Assembly (NCBI GenBank): GCA_005281725.1
Contig: SSBO01000001.1
Location: forward strand, 10,308,251-10,372,250
Reading direction: 5' to 3'
Source of the DNA: Wuchereria bancrofti
Taxonomy: Eukaryota; Nematoda; Chromadorea; Rhabditida; Onchocercidae
Length of the DNA: 64,000 bases
Below the pieces are notes generated by a model. That model was not told where the DNA came from and did no database searches. It saw only the letters and a list, made by a program, of their open reading frames with translations. Within the stretch, counting starts at the first letter, position 1. The number at the start of each line of letters is the position of its first letter. Shown in pieces: positions 43,489 through 57,099 of this stretch. A program made the translations under genes and the position numbers.

Positions 43489-44576
43489 TCTGCCTTAATA
43501 TAATCCTGTTATCCGGGAAGTAATCTGTGAACTACCAGCAGTGAACATTTATCCCATTATTTCTTACTTGATTATCTCATCACTTATCTTATTTCTTAAG
43601 AACTGGAAAGAAAGGTATCTAATATCTATTTCATAATCATCGTTCCTAATTGTATTATTATTCATGACCTATACAAATAAGTTGGCATATCAACACAGAA
43701 TCATAAGTTCGACCCGGAAAGTACAAACCTGTCAGACATAATAGATTAGCTATTTAAAAACAACTCTAAAATAATTTGGGATTGTCGTATTTCTCTTTCG
43801 AACTTCCCATTACTACCAAGAAATATACTGTTGAAATTTTTTCAGTTACTACAAGTATAAGAGGTGTAATTTCATCATTCTTGAACGCCTAACTCCGATC
43901 TCAAACCTCATAATCAATGTACACTTACCAAAATTTTTAGGCAAAAAGTTACTAATTTTTGAGTGGATATATACGAAGTAATGGCATTACACCATTAACG
44001 GGAAGTAATCATGTCGTAGATTTCATAAAATCATAATGAAAAAAAAAGCATATATACTTAACTGAAAACGATTTTAATTATTAGTTAGAATTCATAAATT
44101 ACAACCATTTGCATCGTCAACAATATGAATCCAAATTATTTTGTCACAAGCTCGATAATCAAAACTAGTCTTCATTAAAATCATGAAAATAGGTTAAATT
44201 CGAGCAAATTCTTCAACATTTCCAAAATAAAGAAATAAAAAGCATTTGAAAATAAAGACAGAAAGAAAAAAAAGACACACTAGCTGCAATACTATAAAGA
44301 AAATCGGCTTATACACAATAATTATTAATTTGAAAGAAGACAGAAAATCAATAATATTTGAAACAAGGCAAAAAAAAAAAACAATTGAAAATGAAGAAAA
44401 AAAAAAGTGAAGAATCCCTTCCCGACCTCTTCTCCGAAGCATAAAAAAGTTAAAAAAAAAAAAACAAATGCTAGGTGAGAAGAACGTGAAAGCACCATAG
44501 TACCTATCATTTCCTAAAAATACGTAAAGAGAAGAAAGCAATATTATTAGAATAAATAATATGAGAAAAATCCAAA
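43489..44576. other. Spacer between DDX60-like 3' end and ABCE1 5' end
   Basis: About 1.1 kb. Both genes are on the minus strand, so this contains the helicase 3' UTR and the ABCE1 promoter or outron. Ordinary A/T-rich sequence with moderate complexity at 43490-44000 and A-runs at 44390-44470. No exon recognised. Confidence 0.55.
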
Positions 44577-47500
44577 TCACTCTACAGCTTCTATGGAAAC
44601 ACGATTTTTTTGCTTCATTGAAAAGGCAACACAGAATTTCTTATCATATTCATTGGCCAACTCTACCATCAATTCCACAAATGGATCTTTGGAACGACCA
44701 ATAGCTAACAATGCATCTTTAATTTTGAGAAGAGTAGCCTGAAAGAAAGCTTTTTGAACAAGAACTTTTACAATTATATATAAATTCAAACTGTAAAAGA
44801 TATGGTAAAGAATCATAAACTTTTGTATTTCATTTATTTAGAACAATTCAATTTACTTCAGTCCCTACACAACTACGGAAATCGACATTTATGTAAATCA
44901 CTCCTAACGTCTTTGCATCATAAACATAGTATATGAATTGAGCTTTAAGCAATAAGTAGAATTCTGCTGTGACATACTTATAACGAATGAAAAATTGTTC
45001 AAAATAACATACTGAAAAACTGTGAATTAAACTCCAAACTCTATTTTCACTAATTCCGTTATCACGTTCCAACGCTTTTTTTGACTCCAGACGCCAAAAA
45101 TCGACTGCATAAGCATTCAAGTATACCTAAAATTTGTATTTTACAGATTTTTGTAAATTAAAGTTGATGACAAAACGTTTAAATCGATTTTTCTGCAGGG
45201 ATACAGCGAAAAAAAGAAAATGTTAAATATGCATTAATTTTAAAAATGCAGTTCAACCCAAATAAAGTTGAATCAAACAAATCACTATTCTCTTTTCTGC
45301 ATGTGTTAACGGAGTTCGAAAAATCATATCTTCCGTGAAGGATGAAAGATTATGTATTTGTTTAAAGAATTACACTACTTAGTATATCATTCAAGCATTG
45401 TTCAGTACAACTTATGGATTTGTTGTTTATTGAATATCAAAGTTCTCAGATTCTCAGATTTGTCAAACGATAAAATTTTCATAAACAAAGTCAGAAAAAA
45501 GCCTCTTACTTTTCGACCACGATGATCAACTGGATTTGGAGAGCGAGCTGGTATAAATGATTCATCAAAAAGTAAACAATCATGGAATGGATGAACAATA
45601 CTTGACGAGAACATTGAAACTGATGAATCAGTGTAACCTGTTAGTGAGAATACGTCACCCTAAAACAATTAAATTTATAAAAATAATGTATACCACTAGC
45701 AATAATGAGATTTCTTTACACATAATACTTTATTGTAAAGCCTTACAATAAATTATTATCTTGGAGAAACTAAATAAAACAAAAAGGAGCTGGAGAAATT
45801 AAAAGTCAATGACCAAAGCAAAAATTTGATCAGTGTAAAAACTTTTACTTGGCATTCTGTAAAAACTTTTATCTAATATGCTACACCACAGAAAAATGTA
45901 AACAAGAATCCACAGATTTATGGACATTGCAGCAGTGAAGATGATTCAGATTGATAAAACAATTTGCTACTGCATCGCACGCAGTAAAATTTATGATATG
46001 ATTTTAATTGCTTTACTATTCAGCAAATGGTCAAAATCTATTACACTCAAAATTCAAATAATTACCTGAAATCTTTTGTTAGGATCATTTAACCGCATAA
46101 ATTCTCGATATAAAATTTCCACCTTGTCGGCGTACTGTTTAATTAAGCTTGCACAACTGTCGGGTAAAGGTTTTAAGAAAATCTGCAAAATTCAAAAAAA
46201 AAAAGTCTTTCCTTTGAATATTAACTCGAGGTAATTTGATATTTTAGTATTAGTGCTTTTCTAGTGCTACTGTATTCAAATAAAATTACCAAATAATCAA
46301 TTTTCAATTATTTTTTATGTAACAGCAAACAGTGTCGCATCATTCATTTATTCTAGGCAATTAACTCTCATAAATTTTTTATACGTCAAAGATTCGAGGT
46401 TAAAAAATCTGCCAAATCCATCATTCTTCCTTTTTCGCAGCTACAAATGTATTAAAAAATTATGTAAAATATGAACGAACCTCTGATTCACCTGTTGATG
46501 GATAGGAATTCTTGTCATCCGGATTCCAATTAAGGGGTAGTCGCAAATTAGTAAATAGATGTGCAAAAATAAGCACCAGCTGACTTTTCAATTCCTCTCT
46601 TGATACCGTATTACCACGGCATAAGTTGTGGAATACACCATTCTGGAGAAGATGTGCAAAAAGAAGGTTACCTGGTTCGTTACCTGATAAATGGCATACT
46701 AGAGAAGCCAAACCGCTCAATTCACCCTGAATGAATATTTGATTGTTAAAATATTGTGTCTGAATAAAATTTGATAATTTCAATTGTTTAATGAGACTAC
46801 AATCCTATAACCCACTTAAATTTATATGGTAGATAATACCAAAATTATACGATCGTTTCAATCTTAATCTCTCATTACTCAATTTAACAACACAATAATC
46901 AATCGAATTTCAAGAAAGATAAAATAAAGAAACAAGTAGTAGAAATAGAAAAAATAACGAACATTCTCATTCAACAAATTCAGAGAACGTAACACTTGGA
47001 TAGCAAAAAGTGTGTACAATCTGAGCTGCTTCTGCACTGTTGATGACAATTCGGCACGTGTATGAAGAATAAAGGAATTTGTCAAGAAAGACAAAACAGT
47101 CTAAAAAAAACAACTGATAAACGTGTGCAGTAGTCTAAATATAAAATAAAACAAGCAGTATCATCCTACTTCTTCATTTGGCACAATTTTTAGCTGTCTT
47201 CAAAATAAGCAAATTTCACCCGATTCTCATTCATTATCTTAGATGAAAGAAAAGGGAAGCGACTAGCAGTCCAAACTATATCATTTTTCAGTATAGAATT
47301 ATCAAAACGTTAACATGATCACAGTTCACGTAACTAAAACCGTAGAATGGAACGGAAACCGTCATATGTAATAATAATACGTAAGTATATAGTAATCGTA
47401 AGTGAAGTTGGTAAACTCACTCGTAATCTTAGCTCAAACGGCGAGAATTTTTGATTTCCTGAACGTAGTTTACCTGAAAAACAATGAAAAATTATATATG

Positions 47501-50500
47501 ATCATATGACTAAATAAGATTTCTGCAAACTGAAGAGAAATATATAAAATTTCTCTTCAGTTTGCCGCATGAAAAGCGAATATTTAATGAAATAATGAAA
47601 TAAAGTGCCTTATATTCTCGACATATATTTAATACCAAGTGATACAACCTATTATTAATAGGATATTTCACTTGCTATTAAATATATCTCTTAAGAAGAC
47701 CTACAAGTTACCATTATGAATTCAAAAAAAAAAAAAATAATTTTGTATGACACTGCAAATTTCTGTTATTCAAAATATCACAGTTAAACCTGCTGTGAAT
47801 AAAAGTAAAATATTTGAATGCAAAGCAGAATATCTGTAGTGAAGTATACAAAATGTCAAACTTACTCATCACGCTGTCTTCTTGGTGTATGTAACCGAAA
47901 AGACGTAGAACATAAGATGTAGTAAACGGCAAATTCCCACGCAAAGTTGACAAACTCGCTGTCAATAAGCGCCTTATCTGAAATAAATAATTTATAAAAT
48001 CATATCGTCAGTTCTTTTTTTTTTATCATAATTCTTTCAACAAAACTTTGATATTTTTAGAAACTACTTTAATATAAATATAAATACAAACAAATAAATA
48101 AACATATATATTTTTTTATTGAAACTGGTAATACAAACCTTTGCAGTTGGTATTGACATAAAAATGACTGAGCCTGAATGATCAAAACCACGACGACCTG
48201 CACGTCCAGACATTTGTCGAAACTGTAAAGGTGTTAAATTTGCATCATCAACACCGAAAAGAACCGTTTTACATGGCATGTTGATACCAAGTGCTAGCGT
48301 AGAAGTCGAAAATAAGACTGCCAAATGACCAGATCTATAAAGGCGAGTGTTTTAAAATTTCAACTTTGAAAGTAATTCATTTGTATTGGTTTTGTAGCTA
48401 GAATGGAATGAATTTATTTCTTATAAAAAGGAAAAATCAAAATCCATGATGACAAGAATAGCGAAGTCTCACAACCATTTTTACTTTATCAATCTATCAA
48501 TCACATCCATCAAAATAACCTGAATAAGATTTCAACTGCACCACGTTCTTTAGAGTTCAAACCGGGATGATGGAAACCAATACCACGTTCAAAGAGTTTA
48601 AATAATAATTTTGTTGTTTCTCGACCAGATAGTCGATCCTTTGTCAATCTTGCAGTCACTTTTTGATACAAATCCACATCACGCTGCCGTCCATGTAATT
48701 TAAATCTAAATAATCCGAATAGTTCTAAATTGTTAAATGCACACTAGTATTATCAAGAATCAATCATAGCTCTTACAATTTATAAAACTTCCGAATTTTC
48801 GTTAAATCCGGCTTTAAGTCGTTTCGTTCAAATTACTTCGAGTTGATGATGGTGTTTATTAATCATACAAAAGTATTTACAGATGAAATAAAATCAAAAA
48901 GAAAAAATCACCTTTCCAAAACCATATCCAAGCGTAATCTCATTGCAGCAAGCGGATCATAATCATCAACAACCTGCTCTTTATGCTCTAGCTCTTCCGT
49001 TTCAGCTCTCTCAAACTTATCTACAGCTTTCGATTTTTTTTTCTCCTTCGTTGCTGCAGCATCTCTCTTCCTTTTCATCATTTTCGCTATTTTCTGAAAT
49101 TTAAACCATCTTCAGATTATTTTTTATGTTTCATGTTGTTCATTTTGGCCTGAAAGACTGATTATTTTATACACACACCAATTCTGCTAAACTTTCCAAC
49201 AATTGTACATATGTTTCAATGGTAGACAAATTTAAATTCAAAGTTACTGAAAATCAATCTCATTACTTCTTCATCTTTTATTTCATATTTTTTGTATTCC
49301 GCACTAGCTTCGAATTTCTTTTGCTGCATTTCAAGATAATCGAATAACTGCTGAGCCAATTTTTCACACATTCGACGATCTTCATTAAAACAAATTGCCG
49401 GAAGCAATTCTTTATCACGTAACTCCAAAACCAGAGGAGCAATGCTTTTCATTGCCACAGCTCGCTAGAAAAACAGTACTTGGAGAAAAGAATAATATAG
49501 AAAGTAAATTTCAACTTAGATGCTGCTTCTTATTTTTTATTTAATCTATCGCACTGAAGGAAATTTTGCTCTTAAAATACAATTTTCTTGACAAATTGCG
49601 TACGAGAAGACATAAATAGTCTTCTCAGGGTTATACGTATTTTCGTTTACGAACATCAAAATGTTTGGACCATTTCTTATAATGTGTATAATCTGGGAGC
49701 TCATTAATACACAGTAAATTGGAAATACATATTCCGTCGAAAGAAGTTCACGAAATAGGACATTAAATCGATCTAATACATATATTTGTGCTACAAATTT
49801 TGGAGTTTTCAAATTAAACCTGATCAAATGGTCTACTCCTGATGTCTAATTCTTGCTCTATATTTCTACCAATTTGTTGCAAAACTTTGTTGGCTCTTTC
49901 TGGATTCATTCCAAGCCACTCCAGAAACCGATTTTTTAGAGCAACCTCCAGACGTCTAATATCTTCACGTGTAAGCCAAATCTTTTCACCACCAGGTTTG
50001 TAGTTGAAAAATGAACACGGTTCAAATTCTTCCCTATGAAGAAGTATGTAGAGTTCATTTACAGAGATTTCTAACTGGGATTTAATCAAGAATTCGTAAT
50101 CATTTAACAAATTATATGCTTTTATAGCTCAAGATATGAATTGTAAATTTTAGAAGAGAAAATGAGAGGAAAACTCACTTGACTACAGGATCCACTTCAG
50201 CGAGAGCATGATATAAATCAAGAATTTGCCTTGCAGTTAACTGCTGATCATCGGGTATGCCAAACATTGACAATTTCACCGGTTTATACACCCCGTATGG
50301 CATAAAGTGCTGAACCATTGAATTCACAGCGGTTCCATCTGGAGTTGCTGCATCAATTGTCGGATTAATCCGTTGAACGGCAAGTTCCAATTCCGAGTAT
50401 CTTTCACCATATGTTATTAATTCAACCTAAAATCACAAAATTATCTGCAAGAAATCCTGATGCATAAGTATGGGATTGAGGAGAATGTCAAAACAACAGA

Positions 50501-53500
50501 ACTTCAAACCTTCATAACAACAGAAATAAACTTTATTCATAACAACAGAATGTTTTTTTTTTTTTTTTTTTAAATCAATTAGAGAGGATGTAATGAGCTT
50601 TTAGAAATCATAAAAAAGAAAAAAAAAACAAACGCAAACCTCATTTAAAGGTGTGCATATATTTTTACTTTTCTCAGCAGACTGCAACCACTGATGAAGA
50701 ACTGTTGCGTTACTGATAGTAGCTGAAAGAGCAAGGAACGGACATCTAATGAGAAGCAAAAGATGCTCCCAAATATGAGCATCTGGAGAAGCGCTAATGC
50801 AATGAACCTGGAAAATTATCAAAAAAGAATTTAACCTCGATGTTTTATCATAAGTGTTAGCTATCATGTTACTTTCAGTCTTTATCACCTGCCCCATCAA
50901 TTTTGATGTAGAAAGAAAAAATTCAAATAGGATTTTTTAACTTAAATTTTGAACACAATTTTTGACGTGAAAAGCTAGAAAACCATTTACTTCATCAAAT
51001 ATGACGTATTTAATTTTATCGATCATTGCCTGCACAACTGGATTAGTTGACAAAAGCAAATTTTCAAGACACTCCGGAATAGTGACGAGCACCTAAAATT
51101 GATCATGACAGCCAGAGTTAAAACAAAATCGAAAGTCTCAATCCAACAAATCTCCATTGAAGTTCACACTTACCTTTTGAAACTGTAATATGTTAAAAAT
51201 CTACAAAATAAAAATAAACTGGTGATTATCGGCTACTTATCAACCCAAAACATTGGAAATGAAATGAATACCTGACAGTTCATTGGATTCTCGAAATGTT
51301 CTAACAAAAGCGTTCCAAAAAGTGTTTTTCCACCAGTTAATGTTTTGTTACGGAAACGAGCGTACACTGAACCACAAACCTATAATTATTTATGAACAGT
51401 AAAAACTACAAATAATGAATGTACGCCAATTTTCAATTCATAAATATACACAGATAAATGAATTTCAACCCAATTAAGTTTATAACAAATACCTGATTCA
51501 GAAGTGCCTTGGAGGGCGAAACGTAAACAACCATATCTTCATCACTTTGTCGCAATACACGCTCTATACAGTAATACGACACAAAAGTTTTACCAGCAGA
51601 AGTTGGGGCAATTATAACAGCTGAGTGATCTAAAAGTATTTAAAATTATAGTGTGGACCTGATCCTAAGAGTAAATTTGCAACCTTCATTCTTTAATCTC
51701 ATGTATTTCTTGATAAATGTGAGATACATCAAGTAATTCTCAACATGAAAAATGTTATCATATTTAAGGCTATAAATGCAAAAATGTTGAAAGAAGCATG
51801 GAACACTAGAAGCATGACTCATCCTAATTTCTACCGTTCGATATTAAAGATTGAAATTTACAATTACATGTAAAAAACTTCATAAATGAAACTTGCTTTT
51901 ATCCACAGCATCCAACATTCTTCTCTGCCACGCATCTGGTTGAAAACCAGTTACACGATCGTCCTTTTGTGGATCTGATCGAATATCGATAATTTCACCA
52001 CCGTAAGCTAACTGATAATATATCATATTCATGTTCAATGTTAATCTGCTTTCAGAAAAAGTAGTTGACTTCTTGCTTTTCCCAAATCCGAGCGAGATCC
52101 ATAAATCGGTGACCTAAAAATGAGCATATGAAAAAAAAAAAAAAATCACCATTAGTACGAATATTGCTTACAGACGACTAAATAATCTATGCATGTAAAA
52201 AAACAGCTGCTCCGTAAAACTTGATTGTGACATCTTATCGTAGTAGAAGAATGAAAAGGAAGTGTTACTGTCGAGCTATATGCTTATATGTCTCAGATAT
52301 TCCATAAAATTCGAAAAAAAAGACGACAATCCCCTGATTAGGGTCAAGAAATATTAATCAATTATTTACTGGTCATTGTTGGTAAGACTGGTCACTGTTC
52401 CTATAGTTATATAATAGGTTTAAAAAAACATGTCGGAGAAAGCTATAATCATTGCAATTTTTTCTAGCTAAAATCAAACAGTTTTGAAAAAGTGCATACA
52501 TATTCCTTTTGCTTATCATCCAAGTGTTGCCAATACAGTGTAAAGAGATCCTTCAATTTATTGATTATAGGAACTGCTCGAATCCTTCTCTTCTCCAAAA
52601 GATCTTTTCCCTCCAAAGAACTAAAATCTTCTGACATATGCAGCATTTGTTGGTAGATACACATAGCTCTAGATGAGTCCAATTCGAGCTTATTCATCAA
52701 GTTTTCCAAAATAAACATTGCCTAAAAAGACTAATTTGATATGGAATTCTAAATTCAAGTGGTGCAGAAATTTCGTTACAGTTAGAAAAAAACTATAACG
52801 AAACAATTATTACAAATTGAAAGATATCCATCCCATTTTCACCTGCATTGTTTTATGCCTATATTAGAATAAAGCGCATGCCCGAATATTCTGCATTCTC
52901 GACACTCGAACGCAAAATATTCAGATTCTAATTCAAAACAGCTCTTCATTGCTATAACTATTATCCCTACCAATTATTACAAATTACATTTTTTCCCTGT
53001 TGCACTGCAAATCGAACCATCTGCTTCTCATCTTCCGCAAGTTTTTCATTCTTTTTATTCCGATTAGCTTCCAAAATTAACTCTTTCTTCGATTTAACAG
53101 CTCCTTTACCTTTTGGTCCTGAAAAAGCTTCACACATGTCACCAACTTCCAAATACTCGTCAAACTCTATTTTGCATACCATTAGTTTTTTTTGGAAAAC
53201 TCTTTAATGTTTATTTCACTTAGTTTTTCTCATAACTTTTGAACAAAAGTTTATTGCTATAGCAGCTAAACAATGTGAAACAAATTAAAGCTGCCGTACA
53301 GTTCATTTTCTCAAAAAGAGATTGAGAATAATAAAACCGTAGTAAGCATGGAAAGAACATCAGAGGAATAATATTTTGACGAATAATGAAACATAAGTGG
53401 TTAAAAAAGACATTTTCATACCGTTTCCTTTGCCTTTTGGTTGCCACTGCTGTTTCTCTTTCTTCTTATCAGTTTGTTCAGTAAATTTTGAAGCAAATCC

Positions 53501-56500
53501 ACGTGGTGTACGTGAAAAATCAACTAGCAAACTAGATCCGCGTCCCTCAAGTGATTCAGCAAAGAATTCGTACCTGCATACAGTTACAGATCAAAATTCA
53601 ATAAACGTGGAAAATCAGCAAATTGTATTTTTCTGGAAGGTATAGTAATTCTAACCATTTGCTAAGCTTTTGTTTACTCTTGTTTTTATTCTTCATTCGG
53701 TATTCATTGTCAATTCGTTCTTCGGGTTTAGTGTAAGGTTCTTCAATAGCATCGAGACGCCATTTAACGCGCATCCAAAATTGTTTGAAAATGGATGGTT
53801 CCTTCAACAAAGCGTTAATTAAGGATAGCTCTAAAAAGATGTCATAAATCAAGTGTAACAAATTTTTAGCATTATTCCAAAAATTCTAACACTGATAGGA
53901 AGTATAAATCATAAAGAAGAAGCACAAAGAGAAAGAAAGAACGAGAAAAGTGAAAAAAAAAAATTAAAAAGAAAAAATCTGTTTAGCTCAAAAGCAAATT
54001 ATTTCTACCATTTCCTGGCAATAATCCGGAAAAGCGCTTAGCATTTCTGGAGCATATAGATTCAGTAGTGCAGAATTAATAGGAAGAAGTGCAGGCTTCT
54101 TAGAATCCTCTTCCTTTATAGCTGAATCAAATAAAGCATCATCTATATCAACTTCAAGAGACAGCTCCAAACAAGCTTTTTTATGCAGAGGAGCAAATTC
54201 CTGCTGAAGTCGATATGGAAGAACCTATAAAAAAAATATATGTAAAACGGAAAAAACAATGTTCCTAAAATTTGGAAAATATTAAGTTTTGTCAAGGGAT
54301 TGCTTGCAGTTAAAAATCATAAAGTGAATTTAATGAATGATTGATATTGGAGACTTTTTCAAGATGTATTAGCAAAGAATAAATTTTATGCGTATTTGGG
54401 TAATTTCAAAATAAAAAGAGAAAAAGATAAACTTACTTTCGCACCAGAGTTTATAGCATCATATATTCCCGCTATCAAAGGACCGTCCCAAAGATCGATT
54501 AATGAGAAGGATAATGGATGTTGCTGTAAAATTTATGCATTAAATGACAAGCTCATTGGAGTACATAACAAGAAAATTAAGAGAACATGAAGATGAATTA
54601 AAGAAGGCATTAAACTTCACTCTTTTTTAACTTTCTGTTTAACATGAGCTGCTGTGCTATCTTCTACTTTAATGCAAAATCTACCAAAATACATATATTC
54701 ATAAAAGAATATACCTTTAAATTAAGTGTATCCAGTAAAGAAGAACAAGAATTAAGCAGTGTTCTTCGGAATTTGATAAAATCGATGCCTCTTTTTGAAG
54801 TTTTATTTTCCTCAAAATAACGACGTTCTGTTCCACGACGTTCACAAATCAATGAAGAAACAAGTACTGCAGATGTTAATGTATCGGATTCTTTTGGTAA
54901 TCCACCACTGTAATACACAATTCCCATTTCTACTGTAATGTTGTTTGCCAGGACACAACTTCTAGTTTAAGTTTCAACCGAAATGTATGTTTGATATAAG
55001 TTCTAAGTAATAGAGATTTCGTTATCTTACCGTATCTATGAATAAAGTAGCCGCAAAATTTGTCGTGATCAAAATTAAGAACAGCATAATTCTCAATGAA
55101 ACATTTTTTTAGCATGATTTGTGACAACTAATTAAGATTAGATGAAATGAAGCAACAACCTTTTCTTAATATCTCCAATGATTTGAGCCCATAATTGTGA
55201 AACGCTTTTGCAACTTGACAAGTTAATATTCCTGTGGACTTCTGAAAGTGTTTCTATAGAAAATGATACAATAAAGAATTCAGACTACAAAATAAGTCGG
55301 GAAAGAAAAAAAAAGGAAGATAGAATAAACTGTGTTAAAACAATTGAAACAATATGCCGAGTACCTCATTAAGGACCTTCAAAATATTGTGGAATCTAAC
55401 AATTTCCACTTCATTTTCACAATCAATCCTATTCATTTTGTTGAAGAATTGATTGTTGAACAAAACTATTTGCAATTTGATAAGATTGCCAGTGATATAT
55501 TAAAACACCAATAAAATAAAATTATCATCAACAGTTCCAACTACTAATAATTTAACTCTAACCATCTTTTTTTTCAACCCACAGTTGGATTAAATAATCG
55601 GTCCATCCTTTGAAATCGACTATGTGCGGTTCAACACGATGACTGTAAACTGAACAAAGATTTACGACGAGGCCGTTTAAATATACGATGGGAATGGCTG
55701 AAGCAAGCGCCTGAAGCGCTATTGAAGCAAGAAGTTGTTTCAAACCCAACGCAGTATCAGCTACTACATTTTCTGACACATCATCGACGCCAATCAGCTG
55801 GAAAAAGTATGAAATTCTTCTGTTGGAACAGCACTGAGCCATAAAGTTTCAGTTGCAAATGGGAAGAAGAAAAAATTACTACGTACCAAAAATGAAGGCA
55901 TCAGCTCGTGCAAGTAAGATAACCAAAGCGAATCACTAGGATTTACAAAATAATCAACATCCGCTGCCCATTGAGACTGAAGCAAGTAAGCTGCAACAAA
56001 ACTACGCAGAAAGTTGAGGACCGTATCTTTCACATAGATGGCAGATAAATCCGTGAACCAAATTAGTTTGAACTTCCCGCCAAGATTTGAAAGCTGTTTC
56101 AATAAAATTTCGATCTGAAAAAAAACTTGTTAAACCTGAACCGGTAGAGTTAAAATATACTCCAGTTATTTATCCGTGGCTGTATAGCACGGATTTATTT
56201 GATCAGGTCAAAGCTTCAATATTACTAATTAATCATGTCGGTAACAGCAATTAATTTAGTTCGACTTCAGATTACTGACTATCGTACAAAACAAAATACA
56301 AATTTATAAATTTCTACTTGTTTTGCGATAATGATAGTCTGTCCGCCTAGCGTCCAATTCAAATAGCTATGTGCTGTAAGTTCAATTAATAACCCATCCA
56401 GCGATATTAAAAATATTTCCACATCCGCAAATTCGGAAATTATATTATCATACTTTGAATTGAAACGATTTAAAACCTGCAAAGTAAAAACATTGTTATA

Positions 56501-57099
56501 TCTCTCTTTATGAAAAAACAAATAGTTATTCGTCTCTCTCAGGGAAGAATATCTGAAAGCAATTTTAGTCGAAAATAGAAAAGTACTACTACGGAACACA
56601 TTTATCCGTTTGGACTTAAGACCAACTTGAGCAATTTCGTAACTAATTTGACTACAAGAAATCTACCCTAATAAATTTTAGAAACTGAAAAAAACTCAAC
56701 GGATGGATAAATTTCCAATGCAACTTACTTCAACTAGGTTCACGTCACCTACAGTGAAATCATTGGTAATAACAACGTCGCCAGCTCCCTCATCCTCGCT
56801 TTCTGACTCAACATTGTTTTTGCTTGAAGTTGATGTAGATATTCCATCTTCAGTCTAGAAATAATAAAGGAAAATCGAAAGATATATCAAAAAGCATTGC
56901 ATTGGAGTATCTGACCAAAATGCAATTATAATTATAATTGTAATTAAGATCACAAAATCCTCACATCACTATCGTTATTCTCTTCGGCAAAAAGACCGTT
57001 TTCCTCCTCCGCATCGATTGCTATTTTTGATATAACACTTTTCTTAATTGGAATAGAATCCATTTCGATAAATTTATCTAGATTGTCCCAACTGGACAT
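44577..57099 (-). CDS. DDX60: DDX60-like Ski2-family DExH RNA helicase
   Basis: About 34 exons, from Met at 57099 to TGA at 44577, encode about 1,800 residues (human DDX60 is about 1,700). Key exons: 56965-57099, 55887-56114, 54715-54932, 53656-53828, 52500-52721, 51897-52113, 51493-51629, 50991-51092, 50640-50807, 50179-50426, 49820-50033, 49267-49464, 48912-49093, 48520-48705, 48139-48334, 46481-46726, 44577-44738. The helicase core shows [16 protein letters not shown] then motif I APTSAGKT (about residue 855), [20 protein letters not shown] and [10 protein letters not shown]. The DAWQR/VDKN lead-in and [11 protein letters not shown] region are DDX60-like rather than SKI2 or MTR4. The first about 800 residues have no recognised domain. 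One intron uses a GC donor. The junction 55160/55127 is out of frame by one base. Mammalian DDX60 is an antiviral, translation-linked RNA helicase; the nematode role is unknown. Confidence 0.88.
47525..47565. other. Perfect 17-bp stem hairpin in a helicase intron
   Basis: GCAAACTGAAGAGAAAT (47525-47541), loop ATATAAA, then ATTTCTCTTCAGTTTGC (47549-47565). No mismatch in 17 bp. It sits in the intron 47474-47865 of the DDX60-like gene, about 55 bp from a second, longer hairpin. Confidence 0.85.
47620..47690. ncRNA. miRNA-like symmetrical hairpin in a helicase intron
   Basis: Two 32-bp arms (47623-47654 and 47656-47687) are reverse complements except for one internal mismatch and a 5x5 internal loop. 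The top of the stem is CCTATTA-T-TAATAGG. Two more pairs extend it outward after a C-C mismatch, giving about 71 nt. Size and shape fit a pre-miRNA, but the stem is very A/T-rich and the apical loop is too tight, so a small inverted-repeat element (MITE-like) is equally possible. I recognise no known miRNA seed. Strand is undetermined. Confidence 0.35.

Noticed and set aside
43489..44576. Nematode operon linking the DDX60-like gene and ABCE1
   Set aside because: Same strand, but about 1.1 kb apart; typical nematode operon spacing is around 100 bp. Not excluded, but unsupported.
44194..44580. 128-codon open frame on minus strand next to the helicase stop
   Set aside because: Almost all Phe/Leu/Ile from T-runs; lies in the helicase 3' UTR region.
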